A stretch of 51,315 bases of DNA from Pelargonium nanum (lineage: Eukaryota; Streptophyta; Magnoliopsida; Geraniales; Geraniaceae), in assembly GCA_036897485.1 (NCBI GenBank), contig JAYMTF010000126.1, forward strand, positions 1 to 51,315, in the 5' to 3' direction. Every line of letters begins with the position of its first letter. Position 1 is the stretch's first letter. The position numbers and the translations under genes are program-made. Of the stretch, positions 13,101 through 25,964 are shown piece after piece. The notes under the pieces were generated by a model, which was not told where the DNA came from, ran no database searches, and was given only the letters and a program-made list of their open reading frames with translations.

Positions 13101-13583
13101 AGCACTGAAGGATGAAGGGAAACCTGAATTCATATATTGGTATTGAAATGAAGGCACAGAAATTGCAGATGTCATTTGTGTGCTGAGGCTTAGAGATAAC
13201 CCTTGGCTCTGAACATTATGTTGACCATCCACAATGCCTAGCTGCATCCTTGGAACCACTTGAGGATCACCATTGACAGAACTACCAACTGGATCGCCTG
13301 CAGAAGTATTTAAGTGCCCATAACTTGTGTCACTTGTAGGTGGAATGAACATCATCTCATTTCTGCCTCCAACAGATGGAAGTTCCACACAGTTATCTAG
13401 GGGCATAGAACTGCTAGGCAACATCATTGAGTATGACCCAGCAGAAGTAGCTTGGTTCAGATACATCATCATGTTACCGGAATGGAGAAGTGATTCGGGA
13501 AATGAAGCAAGTTTCTGATCGCCTGAATATGGAGTTGGCGAGATGTCTCTTCGATTGCCTAAATTTGGATAATAAGTAGCCAT
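10184..13583 (-). CDS. BLH3: BEL1-like homeodomain (TALE) transcription factor, BLH3/BLH10-like
   Basis: Four coding exons: 13583-12606, 11616-11261, 11166-11106 and 10801-10184, 2013 nt, 670 residues, a full-length BELL protein. BELL factors bind DNA with KNOX partners in the nucleus. Motifs in order are an N-terminal [12 protein letters not shown] block (about 74-85), typical of the BLH3/BLH10 branch; ZIBEL motif GLSLSLS (128-134); SKY box [16 protein letters not shown] (230-245); BELL domain (about 305-390, split by intron 1); TALE homeodomain (about 420-484) with the PYP extension and [12 protein letters not shown]; an acidic, Ser-rich tail; a second ZIBEL motif VSLALGL (611-617); and the end HQLHDFIV. 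A valine-to-alanine-type change gives QVANWF where most BELLs read QVSNWF. Exon phases match those of the BLH11-like gene downstream, including the 61-nt exon 3. ATG 13583 starts MATYYPN. The leader probably extends through one or more introns toward about 15,400-15,600, with candidate donor GTAATT near 14,652 and a TATA-like element near 15,628-15,636. Confidence 0.95.
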
Positions 13584-16255
13584 CTTTAACTTTTTGTCCT
13601 AAGAACTTCAGATCAAATTGTAGGAGATGGATGACAAAACACAGCACTCTCCAATGTTGGAAGATTGCCTATGGAACAGCTGATGCTCCCAAAAAAAATC
13701 AGCAAAGAAATTAGATTAAAAAAGAAAAGAATATAGCTGCAAAAATCTCTGTAATTCACAAATAATATGATAAAATCCAGATTTGAAGGTTATGCAATTG
13801 GATTTCAGAAAGTAACATATAGTCGATTCAAAGGGGAGAATCACCCCAACAGATTTATGCAGGGTAAAGTTAATGCATAAAACAATCCATAACTTCTATC
13901 AAGAAAAGAACATCCATTTGGTCATCGGGATTTCAGGATATTGCAAGTAACAAATTTGACACCATGATAAACCCAAAGCCACATAGAGAAAACGACATCA
14001 ACAAAGTAATAAGCTCTTCAGAAATTGAACCAAAAGTCGGAAACAGAGTTCAGACTAAGAATCATAAGAATCATGCCATAGAAATTAATAATTATTATGA
14101 GACTTAATGGAGAACCAAAACTCATAAGTATCCAAGGAAGAGGTACACAACACTAGTAACTTGTACACCAAGCAAGTCCTTTCATCCTATGGGGTTTTGT
14201 TCTTATTTCGGTGTTTATAACTATCGTCCAACCTGCAATTATCCAACAAATTTGACACTGGAAAAAAGTATAGTTTACCCATCCAGAAACAGGGTAAAAT
14301 CGAAGGCAAGACCCAGAAGAAGTAACACTTCTAGAATACAAATAGAACGCCCAAGATAAATAAAAACTTCAAGATCAACAAAAACAGCCCAGGTGCTAGA
14401 ACTGTCAGGCCAGTACAAAAAAAAAAAAAAAAACCTTTTTACACCCTTATGATGTGTTCCTTCTATGATCATCATCATCTCATTTGTGCCCTATTAATTT
14501 CTTTACACAATGATCAGAAACAAATAATTGGAAGACCAAAAAGCCCACCCCAAGTACACTAGACAATCATTATAAGAACTCATAAACACAATCAGAAAAG
14601 AGAGGGAGAGTAAAAAAAAGGAGAAAGGAGAAAAAAGTGAAAAGAATTACCTGAAACTGAAAGCCCCAAAGGAAATGATGGGTGTGGGGTGCAATAATTT
14701 GAGGGAGCTTTAAAAAAAATATTCTACCAAAATGGAGACAGACCCAATCCCAAGAGATATACCCAGAAACAGAGCCAAACCCTCTCAGTATGATTGGAAC
14801 ATTGACACCACTCCAACAACAAAAAATAAAGTAATATATAATTCCACAATCAGATGAATAAAATAATCAGGTAAACACTAGCAACAACTGCAACCAATCA
14901 GATTAATGAGTCAGGTTTATGATTATGATCGCGTGAGACAAAAACAAAACCCTAATCTTGCTATGAAGCAGCAGCAACAACAGCAACAATCCACAGTGCT
15001 GGTTGGTAGTTTATTATTTGTTTTGTTGCTTGAAATGCTTCTATTCAAGCCCTAACCACCAGTTGGTAGACCAACAAGCCTCAATTTGATACATAAAAAT
15101 ATTATTATTTGTGTAAATTGAGGGGAAGCATCTGTACAATAAAATATAAATAAATTGAAAGAAAACTAATTGAAAACAATGATAATATATACTAAAAAAG
15201 AAAGGTGAGTGTGTGTATGAGTTGAACAGTGAATTAGCTGTGGTGAAAGTGAAAAGCGTCTGGTTGTTGTAGAAGAAGACGAAGACGCAGACAGTTTTGG
15301 GGGTTGCGATTGTCGATCGATGACCACGCGATGCATCACGCGCTTCTGTAGAAATCAGATGCAGATGTAGAGAGGTGGTGTAGCTACAGCTACAGCTACA
15401 GCTACGAGGCATCATCATCATCACACATTTCCATTTCCATTTCTACTCCATTGCCATAGCCTTCGATTCAGTTTCTGTTTTGTTCTGTAACTGTTCACTT
15501 CTTAGTTAGTATCTCCCGTCACCCCGCCTTTTTTTGGTTTTATGCTATTGCTTTTTTCTGCAACACTATGCTTTGCATTTTTGTCCCCTCTTTTATGATT
15601 TTCATTCATCACTCAATTTTTTCATAATTTTATATACTAATACTCTATTTTAATTTAGACGCTCATTATGAGAGAGAGAGGAACTTTAAGAGCATTTTTT
15701 ATCAATTGAGAATTTGAGATATACAATAACGGATATCACTCTTCTAAAAAGTAAAAACTGCACCCTACTTGTAGCGGTATCTTTTCTTCTAAACAACTTT
15801 GTATCAAAACTATTGTCAACAAAATGAAAAGTAAAAATTATATTTGATATAAAGTAATTAATGAGTGGAGAATAAAAAAGAAATGAGACTCAGTTAAGTC
15901 AACGATTTAACACGTATTTGCTGTTAGAGTGTAACACTTGCCCAAATAACTAACATTTTATTCATTAAAACAAAAATATTTTTGATTGCTAACTCATATC
16001 TTAATCCTAAATAAACATTTTATCATAAAATAAGTGTGGTATTTTATTTCCACCCAAGAATCACACCCTTGACATTTTGTTGCCTTATAAAATAAGTGTG
16101 GTATTTAGACATTGTTCTAAAAATGTAGACTTCTTATTCTAGGCGGCAGGTCATAAAAGTCCAAAAACTCTTCTTCCGAATTCCAGTAGCCTTATTATTA
16201 AAAAAAAAAATAAAACAAAAAAAAAACTGGAAAATTGGACTTTTAAAAGTAAATT
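13584..16255. other. BLH3-like leader/promoter and spacer
   Basis: No protein gene is seen. Up to roughly 15,450 this is likely the intron-containing 5' leader of the BLH3-like gene. It holds a telobox-like AAACCCTAA at about 14,947 and a (CTACAG)n tract near 15,376-15,400. A TATAAAAT-like element on the minus strand (15,628-15,636) could be the core promoter. Beyond it is AT-rich spacer with a 20-bp direct repeat, ATAAAATAAGTGTGGTATTT, at 16,025-16,044 and 16,087-16,106. Confidence 0.4.
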
Positions 16256-16273
16256 AAGTAATACTCCCAACAA
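16256..16273 (+). repeat. LINE target-site duplication, left copy
   Basis: AAGTAATACTCCCAACAA, identical over all 18 bases to the copy at 16806-16823. It marks the left boundary of the LINE insertion. Confidence 0.9.
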
Positions 16274-16805
16274 GGAGGATCAGGCCAGATGGAGCAGGCC
16301 TCCGAGAGGGAGGCTCAAACTAAATGTGGATGGGGCGATTTTTGCTGAGTCGGGTAGGTTTGGAGCAGGCTGGATAGTCCGTCACTGGTCGGGCAGAAGT
16401 TGTGGAGAAGGGAGACGCTCCTGGCGTGGGTCAGCCTCAGTCAGGGAGGTGGAGGCCATTGAAATCAGAGAGGCGTTGTCATGGATCAAAGACAGGGGGT
16501 GGCTGGACGTGATAGTAGAAACTGATGCTTGGAGCGTGGTGGAGGCGGTGCAGGCGGAAGGGGAGGAGGAATCCGGTGCCTTCGGCTCGATTATAGCTAA
16601 CATTCGTCAAACTGCTTCTTTATTTATGAATATTAGTTTTAATTTTGTTGGACGGTCTGCGAACCGAGTAGCTCACGCATTAGCTAGGTCCTCGGGGAGT
16701 TTGTCAGACTTGTCGGTTTGGATGGAGTTTGCGGCCCCTTCTTTTATCTCTACTTTGCTGGATGATGATATGGAATAAAATATAAGCACTATTCCCTTCA
16801 AAAAA
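16274..16805 (+). mobile_element. 5'-truncated L1-type LINE tail with RNase H domain
   Basis: A 532-bp insertion bounded by perfect 18-bp target-site duplications and ending in a short A-run. It holds only the 3' end of a LINE ORF2, open from about 16,289 to the stop at 16,776-16,778. The encoded piece is the RNase H-like (RVT_3) domain that ends plant L1 polyproteins: KLNVDGAIF with the first Asp, EVEAIEIREAL with Glu, IVETDAW with the second Asp, and SANRVAHALAR near the end. The domain reads without interruption. The insert is more GC-rich than its AT-rich surroundings. Severe 5' truncation is normal for target-primed reverse transcription. Identical flanks and an open frame argue for a fairly recent insertion. 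The copy has no endonuclease or reverse transcriptase, so it cannot move by itself. Confidence 0.88.
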
Positions 16806-16823
16806 AAGTAATACTCCCAACAA
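16806..16823 (+). repeat. LINE target-site duplication, right copy
   Basis: Same 18 bases as 16256-16273, directly after the A-run of the LINE tail. The left A residues merge with the tail, so the true boundary is uncertain by one or two bases. Confidence 0.9.
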
Positions 16824-18189
16824 ACAGAAATGACCATCATTCAGGATTTCAGGTTTCCTATAATATTCAATTAACAAATAATAACTTGTCCGGAATTGGT
16901 CAAGGAAAAAATATAGCAAATATATATACTGTAAAACATTTCTTATAGCAATAGAATAATATTATGTTCCTTTGATAAGATTAGGTGAGTGACCAACCAT
17001 ATTTTATTGGTGCTACCAAGAATTTCAAACAAGTATGTGTGGAAGGGCCACGCCGTTCTCATAACGAATTGGCGTGGATGGCATGGAACTACTCATCTTA
17101 TTCTATTAAGAAAAACAAAAACTCAAACGGCATCCGTATATACTTTTGATGAGCATGTTTCACTCGATAAAAAAAGTTTACTAACATTCGTTGTCGTCAT
17201 ATTTTGTTTTAAGGTTATTGTTTTAAAATTTAAGTTTGTGAATCCGGGGATGGAGCTGAAGACTCATGCCTTCGGGAGAAGAATGTCGTTAATGGAGACA
17301 TGTGTGTTCTTGAAAATCGTTTTCAAATATAAGAGTAAAAATCTCAACAGATGGAATTAATTCGAGTCACGTATCGTTAAAGAGAACTTTAGAGAGATAA
17401 AGTAGAAAGATAAAGTCTCTATAGTAAATTGAGGATCTTGTCATTTTACGAAGGAGGTGGTATGATATCTATACTTACCACTATTTTTGCCATGTGCCGT
17501 TGTGTGGTTGTTTGTTGGTGATGTAGGTCCCCTTTAACGTGGTAACACATTCCAATGTTGTGACCTTATAATCTTGATCTCGGTCACTAATATTTTATAG
17601 ACATGAATAACATGATAAACATCCTAATGTCGCGGCTCTGAGGTTACGCTAAGCAAGTGTATCATAATCTCTCTTCAACACAATATTTTTTTACTTGAAA
17701 TTCATAATGAACAAGACATTTATTTTATATGAGGAATAGAAAACTTATTTTGATTTGAGACAAATGAATTGTGGTAAATTGAAAACAACAGTTAGCAACT
17801 GATAAAAAATGACAGTTAGAGGTGAATACTTTTTTCAGAAAAACGAGAAATATCTTGTTCTTCAAGAAATGTACTTGAATTTGGTAGAGATCTCACATAT
17901 CTAATTTTATCAATATCATCATGTCGATCGTCATTGTTAATATTGAGTTAGCCATTTAAAATTTGGGCTTGGGTTGACAAGTGAAGCCCAGGTTACCATT
18001 AACAATGGAAGCAAAAGCCTACCAAAGGCCTGCTTGGTATAGGATTTTGGCTTTTTATGCTTTTCAAAATTCCATTTTAAACTACTGAACTGACTTGGCC
18101 TGATTGCTTGAAATATGAAAAAAAAAATAACAAATCCTAAAAACCCACTAAGATTTTCAGAGATCACGCCACAAAACTATATAATTAGC
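16824..18189. other. AT-rich spacer without recognised content
   Basis: Several short open frames occur, for example around 16,989-17,360, but none shows a known domain, coherent codon use or splice logic. Nothing is recognised. Confidence 0.4.
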
Positions 18190-18192
18190 CTC

Positions 18193-18546
18193 CTAGCCTC
18201 TGTATAAAGCCACAAAAAAATTAAGGCAACCTAAGTGCGGGCGCAAATACAAAATATAAAGGCAACCTAAGTTCGGGTGCAAATACAAAATAACCAAATT
18301 CGAAATACAACGCCTAAGTTTGGCTAAGAGGTCAACCACAAAATTTGCCCATGTAGGCACTAACCGAAGATTCACTTCTCCCACGAACACTATTTTACCC
18401 CTACAGATTCCATAACGATCTCTGGCAACCGAGCAAACACTATAGTCCACATATCTAGAGCCGGTAGAACCATCAACATTAATCTTAATCCAACGGGACA
18501 AAAGTTTTTCCCAACAGACACTAGAGATTTGTGAGGAGAATAACAA
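18193..18546 (-). mobile_element. Decayed RNase H-like (RVT_3) remnant, probably LINE-derived
   Basis: On the minus strand the frame reads WIKINVDGSTGS near its start, the RNase H-like entry motif, then a region resembling ARDRYGICRGK. It jumps early to NFVVDLLAKLRR, which resembles the domain's end (NxVADxLAK). The middle of the domain is missing, so this is a shortened, old fragment. No target-site duplication was found. It is more diverged than the LINE tail 1.4 kb to the left and of opposite orientation. A host RNase H-like gene fragment is an alternative. Confidence 0.5.
18223..18294. repeat. Two tandem 36-bp units
   Basis: Units 18223-18258 and 18259-18294 share AAGGCAACCTAAGT and GCAAATACAAAATA with only a few substitutions. 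They lie at the 3' side of the RNase H-like remnant and duplicate part of its tail. Confidence 0.8.
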
Positions 18547-18965
18547 ATGACATTCAAGTCAAACTGCTGACACTAAGAGAACGTGCTTTGTTGCTATCTA
18601 GCTTGTTTATACAGAGGAATTCTCCTTTTAAAAGGGTTTGGTATTATCACCCAAACATAGCAAAAAAAAAAGTAGACTTGGTATATATAGATTATAGCAT
18701 GCATGTTGTTGTGATTCGACCATCATCATCATCCATCATAGTGTTGAAAAATGAAATTGAAACACAGAGAGCTAGTTTTCATGACACAACACATGCAAGC
18801 AACTGCAATGCGGATCTCCAGAATTGTTCTTGGAGCAGGTAAATAATGACTAGCTCCATTGCCAAAACACATGTGAAGACAACAAGTTGACACAGTCAAT
18901 CTGTCATTTCTATCCATTACAAGGTTCTTTCAGAGGATTTGGTAAATGAGAGTGGTTGAGCTCCA

Positions 18966-18976
18966 TATATATATAA
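18966..18976 (+). promoter_or_regulatory. TATA element of the peroxidase gene
   Basis: TATATATATAA lies 42 bases upstream of the peroxidase ATG at 19018. Transcription would start near 19,000, giving a very short leader. This position also argues against using the in-frame ATG at 18946. Confidence 0.6.
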
Positions 18977-19017
18977 CCAAAGGTCAAGAAACCAATATTC
19001 CTCATCACCAATCATCA

Positions 19018-20249
<1,232 letters not shown>

Positions 20250-20961
20250 TTATTTAGTGTAGTTTATGTATCTACTAGTTAAAACACAGTTTGGGTCCAA
20301 GACTGTGTCTAAGGAGATGTTAAAATGTACTAGATGGTGTAATTCACCGTCTTATGGGTGTCAGTGTTATTACTTCCGATGACTGTAATGTTATTTCTAA
20401 TGCTGAAGTGTTTATGAATAAGCCGTTTCTTAACGGTAACATTTGGTAACGAAGTGTCGACACATCTATTATTTGTATGATTATAGATAGGTTGCTCTAC
20501 ACATACTTTATTACAAAAATCTTGAATATATGACTATAGGTTGCACTACACATACTCTACTGTTAAAATCTTGAATACATCGCGTACATCTACGTACTTT
20601 CTTTCAATAGCGGGTCGCGTTTAATTTCTAGATGTATGTGTAGTCGTGATATATAGCTTTTTTTTTTTAAAAAAAAAAAAATCTATAAACGACATGTCGG
20701 TACTTGTTAAGTTCCAATGGAACTAACCGCTTAATTATTGAAATCTCTGCTCCGTAGAATCCGCGGACCGCCGTTCCAACAAAACGACATGTAGTTAAAG
20801 TTAACACTTTTCGCTAATTTGAAGGGCTGGGTTTGGTTCATCGTCGTCTTCCAGACCAGAGTCGAAGAATAGAGATCTGAAACACAACACTTAGGTTTCT
20901 GATTCAAAGTTCCAAATGTGTAAAACCTAGAAATTACTGAATCAGGTAATTACAAGTGAAG
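20250..20961. other. Spacer: peroxidase 3' side and glycosyltransferase promoter
   Basis: The peroxidase 3' untranslated region lies at the left. An abutting T-run and A-run sit at about 20,661-20,682. The part after about 20,820 is probably the leader of the glycosyltransferase gene. No gene is seen. Confidence 0.4.
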
Positions 20962-23900
20962 ATGGCGAAGCATTCGAGTTTGTGGGTGACAATGCAGAGG
21001 AAGCGATGGCCACTGACGATCTTGGTACTGTTCTCGCTCTCCACCGCCATAGTTTTTCTCGTCAGATCCGCTTACGGTCCCTGCAATGCCTCTGGTACTG
21101 CGCGTTTTGGGGAAGAAGTAGAAGCTAAGAACATTAGGATTCGCTCTACTACCAGTGATCTACTAAAACCCGCAGCTGCACCGAACCCTCTCGAATTCAT
21201 GAAGTCGAAGCTGGTTCTCATGGTCTCGCACGAGCTATCGCTTTCCGGAGGACCTCTGTTGTTGATGGAGCTAGCATTTCTGCTGAGGGAGGTCGGTACG
21301 GAAGTTGTTTGGATCACTAACCAGAAGCCAGCTGAGCCGGATGCGGTTGTTTACAGCTTGGAGAGTAAGATGCTGGACCGAGGAGTACAGGTGATTTCTT
21401 CTGTTTCGGAGAATTTCAAATCTTTCTCTTTAGCTGGTTTATTTGGGTTTTGGAAAAGGTTTGGATCTTTCTCATTTGCTAGTTTGAGGGAATTTGAATC
21501 AGAATTATATATAGCTAATTAGCTATTATGGTCACATCTTCATTGGATTAGTTAAAGAGACTCCCTCCATTGCTTTGAAATCCTTTTGGTGTTGAATGAT
21601 CCTCTAATTGATAAAAATAGCTTATAATTTTTTTTTGATAAAAATAGATAATTTAAGCTTGCTATGTGGGCATATGGCCTTTTCAGTTGTGTTCTTTCTA
21701 AAAGACTGTAATTAGGTTAGGGGTAGTGTGTTGCATTTCACTTCAGTTTGCAATGATCCATAAAAAACGTCGTTTTTGCTGCCATAAGCTGAAATGATTT
21801 GTAGATAGGTTTGGCTTTGTTGATATATTTGGTTAGACATTTTTCTTGAGGATACTACAGTGAGGCTGAGGTAGGGTTGTAAAATAAGTATACGGTATGA
21901 ATCTAGTTTTACATTAGCAGCCAACTAGAAGTTATTACAGATACTTCCATCCCTAATGGGAAAAACAAAAGGTTTCAGTAGGAAGTAGGGACTCAAATAT
22001 TGATTCGGTTATCTTTGGTTGAACAATCAGCTCGTGTCCTGATTGTATTGAGTAACCGAGTGCAATATAGCACTTGTTGGTGACTTTACATTGCGATAAT
22101 AATGTCTGGACTAGGAATTGAAGCCATAGGTATTGCTGATATATATTACCCTTCAGTATATCCTATGATGCAAAGTTATGCTTGGTTTTTCAATTTAATA
22201 ATCTGATGGTCTGACCACTAAATAGAGTACACTTTAAGCTTTCGACTAGGAAGCTATGAATCTGGGGTGTGTCATCTATTATCTTATTATCTGTTGGGTT
22301 AAAGTTCTTTACATTTGAAGCAGAATGCCGCTATTAGCCTTCTAATTGCGGATTTTCCAGCTCTGATAGGTGTTTTCTGCAAGAGGTCAGCAAGCTATAG
22401 ATACAGCTCTTAAAGCTGATATGGTCATTTTAAATACTGCTGTTGCTGGAAAGTGGCTGGATGCTGTTCTGAAGGAAAATGTTCCTCGTGTTCTTCCAAA
22501 GGTTTTGTGGTGGATTCATGAGATGCGAGGCCACTATTTCAAAATTGAGTTCGTGAAGCACCTACCTTTGGTTGCAGGTGCCATGATTGATTCATATACA
22601 ACTGTAGAATACTGGAAGAACAGAACTCGGGAACGTTTAGGGTATGTTTCCTACTAGATAAACTACTTCATCTCTATTACACTTTTGTGGAGTACTGGAG
22701 TGTTTTTCTCTATTGCAACTTTGCTATAATTTCTCAGTGCATTATGATTTTTTATCTGCCTTCTGTTGCTTAGTTTCTGAGATCTTGCTTGGAACTTATA
22801 TTATCTTAACCATTTGGTGAAGCTGTGCTTTGTCTGCACTCGTGATTCTTCGTGTTCTCCCTCGTGCATGTTTACTGGCTTATGTTCATACCACTTCAAT
22901 TTTTTCCTTTATGTCTCCTAGTTCTTATTTTATTCAAACATTTATTTCCTAGTAAGCTATTAAATTTAATTAAGAAGCTATTGTAGAAAACAAATGAAGC
23001 TAGATGTATGTACTGTCATTGAAAAAAAAAATCATTGGTCGGGCACTAAGTGAAAATCACTGTTATTAGAACAGTTTAAGAATTAGGAATACTGTTTTTG
23101 TGATGCTGAAGCCATATAATTACCAAGTTTCAACAACCGACGAAATACTTGTTATTCAGTTTGGCTCTTGTGATGTAAAACTAACAAGGTCCACCAACAG
23201 ACTTAGAAGCAAGGGATTCTCTTTGATGGGCCTGTGTGATGGTATGAAGAGGGTGCTATGCTATAAGTGAATGCTTTCACCTTTTGATATTTCTTTGACC
23301 AACTGCCTAGCACTTGGCCCACCATGTCACTTGCTGTGCTTTGGAGATGCTTGGTACTCGGCAGTCGGCACTTAAGGTGCCAACCCACAGTTTAAATGTT
23401 ATTATCTTAGCTTTTCAAAAAGTAGTGGCCCGTCGCCCGTGCTACTTATGTGGCATTGCATGGCGTTAAGTTTAGTCTCATTAGTGTTTAGGCATACCCT
23501 GTAAGGGATATGCTATTAGTACAGTTAGCATCTTTTATCTTTAAGTTTACTCTTCTCATTGGCTTTCAGCTATCATCTTAATCATACCTTTGTGTTGGGC
23601 TTTTATGTGCTTTGCAGGATTAAAATGCCTGACACCTATGCTGTACACTTAGGAAATAGCAAGGTACTAATGGAAGTAGCTGAAGACCGTGTGGCCAAGA
23701 GGGTTCTTCGTGAGCACATCCGAGAATCTCTTGGAGTGCGGAATGAAGATTTACTTTTTGCAATCATAAATAGTATGATCTCCTGCTGACGAGACTTTCA
23801 GTTTGATGTCTTCTTAATTTGCTAGATGTTTTTTTGGGGAAAATTATGTTTTTTTTTGTTGTTGTTGCATTATGTTGTTTATTGAGCTTTCTTTTTGTTA

Positions 23901-25964
23901 GTCCATCATTCAATTTGCTGGTATTTTCTATTCTGAAAACTTTGCACTATGTATCTGCACTCTTCAGGTGTTTCACGTGGGAAGGGTCAGGACCTATTTC
24001 TTCGTGCTTTTTATGAGAGTTTGCAGATCATCCAAGAGAAGAAACTTCAGGTGCCATCATTACATGCTGTGGTAGTGGGAAGCGACATGAATGCTCAGAC
24101 TAAATTTGAAACAGAACTGCGTAACTTTGTAAAGGAGAATAAAATTCAGGATCGGGTTCACTTTGTTAACAAGACCCTCACTGTAGCTCCCTATCTGGCC
24201 GCTATTGATGTTCTTGTTCAGAACTCTCAGGTATTCTATAGATTTGTTAGTCAAACTCTGCATATTTTTTTATTTTATTTTATGTTCTACTTTCATCTTT
24301 CAGAATTAGTTAACTTTTTTTTTTTCATTTCATTTTTTATGTACCTTTTGTTCCTACAGTTTGTTTTTTGAAATTTGTATGCCATTTTAGTCTTAATGTC
24401 TGATTCCCCGATGAAGCTAAATATCTAGTTTCTTTCACCATGTGTAGGGTAGAGGAGAGTGCTTTGGGAGAATAACCATTGAAGCAATGGCCTTTCAACT
24501 ACCTGTATTGGTAAGTCTTGTACCATTTAGTGAAATTTGTTTTTCTGATCTACAATTTTCTATGTTTATTGGACTAAACATAGTTGTATAATTGAATGGT
24601 GCACTCCAAGTTTCAATTGGCTCCTTTTGAAGAGTTCATTCTCTTGAAATTTAATCTTAATAATAGTTACTATTACAATTTTATAATCATCTTGGAAAAT
24701 TGTTCAAGTCATAGTGTCTTCCCCTATTAATAATGGTTAATACCCACCCCATCTCCGCCTCCATACTCCCAGTGCCATCAATTTTGATCCTTGGATCTTC
24801 CACATTAGATTCATGTTATTCGGGCCCCAGTTGTCATTTGTGCATGGCTGCTTGCTTAGGCAGTTTTAAAAGAGTACAAACGGTAGAATAAATGGTCTTG
24901 TACTGCTGAATCGTTAATCTTAATAAAACAAATACCAAAACATTTGCCTTTCAACTTGATATCCCTCTAGCATTACGTTGTACTTCGCTTATATGCTTCA
25001 TTGGGGTTTTCCAGTTAAGAGGTCTGAAGTGTTGGTAGTGGGGTTAGTCTCCTTGAAGAATATCTAGATGTTATTAGTTATTAGCAATTATCTTAAACAT
25101 ACAGAACATCTGGAGAGATGAGGCATCTAGAAAGTGTGGTCTTGTAAGGAAGAGACAAAATGGATGGAGAGGTTCAGGAAAAATGTTTGGCCATTGAACG
25201 TATCACTCCGGAATTCTCTCCTTTTCCTGACCTGAGTTGTATAAGGATCCCCGTGGTCCTTGTAGTAGTAGTTCCTGCGACAACTCCTTTCTTCTTTTTA
25301 TATTCAATAATTGAGGTTTCAAGAACAAGTTCTGGTAAACATTATCTTCTTGCTACTAAATATTGATGTGTTGGGTCACAAGAGTTGGACACTCTGCACT
25401 TGTCAGAAACATACTTGGTAAATATTCAGAGTCAATACAACTATACAAGCAACAAGCAAACACTAAAATGATCTTATAGTTCATTCTTTCATTGTTTTTG
25501 TTATATGAAATTCATGTTTCGTGTGACAGTCCAGATGATTGTCTTTTCCAAAGTTTTGCTTGTTTGCCACCTCTTTCTGTAGAGCCTAACCTAGTTTGGA
25601 TAGGTTGTTTATCTCTATGTGCCACATGACTCCCGGTTATGTGTTCCATATTTATTTTGAGGAGATTTTCTCACCAAGATTATCATTTGTTTGAAAATGA
25701 TTTCAGGGCACAGCAGCTGGAGGCACAATGGAGATTGTGGTAAATGGGACAACAGGTTTGCTTCATCCTGCTGGGAAGGAAGGTGTTAAACCCCTGGCAA
25801 ATAACATTGTTAAATTAGCCACACACGTAGAGAGGAGGTTGACAATGGGAAAGAAGGGATACGAGAGAGTGAAAGAAAGGTTTTTGGAACATCACATGTC
25901 ACATAGAATTGCTTTGGTTTTGAAGGATGTGTTGCGGAAAGCAAAGAGCCACAACCACTCCTAA
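20962..25964 (+). CDS. Family 4 glycosyltransferase, type II membrane protein (At1g75420-like)
   Basis: Six exons: 20962-21390, 22370-22641, 23618-23772, 23968-24230, 24448-24510 and 25707-25964, 1440 nt, 479 residues. One hydrophobic segment (about 17-34) after a basic N-terminus suggests a signal anchor in the Golgi or ER with the catalytic part in the lumen. HELSLSGGPLLLMELA (about 86-101) resembles the N-terminal donor-side loop of GT4 enzymes. GRGECFGRITIEAMAFQLPV holds the GT4 EX7E motif, Glu377 and Glu385, followed by GTAAGGTMEIV. The sugar donor and acceptor are unknown. Plant relatives are annotated only as UDP-glycosyltransferase superfamily proteins. The ATG at 20962 (MAKHSSLWVT) is chosen. 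Every splice site is GT-AG and keeps the frame. The symbol is left blank because no functional name is established. Confidence 0.93.

Noticed and set aside
15041-15424. A 127-residue minus-strand frame beginning with Met repeats.
   Set aside because: It is driven by ATC and CTACAG triplet repeats in the probable BLH3-like leader, with no domain or conservation signal.
16989-17360. A 123-residue plus-strand frame right of the LINE tail.
   Set aside because: No recognisable domain, biased composition, no splice or promoter context.
18946-19017. An in-frame ATG at 18946 would add 24 residues to the peroxidase.
   Set aside because: It lies upstream of the TATA element and would bury the signal peptide behind a polar extension.
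20661-20682. T-run followed directly by an A-run, which could be read as a tail-to-tail retroelement junction.
   Set aside because: There is no element sequence on either side and no duplication, so it is a simple inverted homopolymer.
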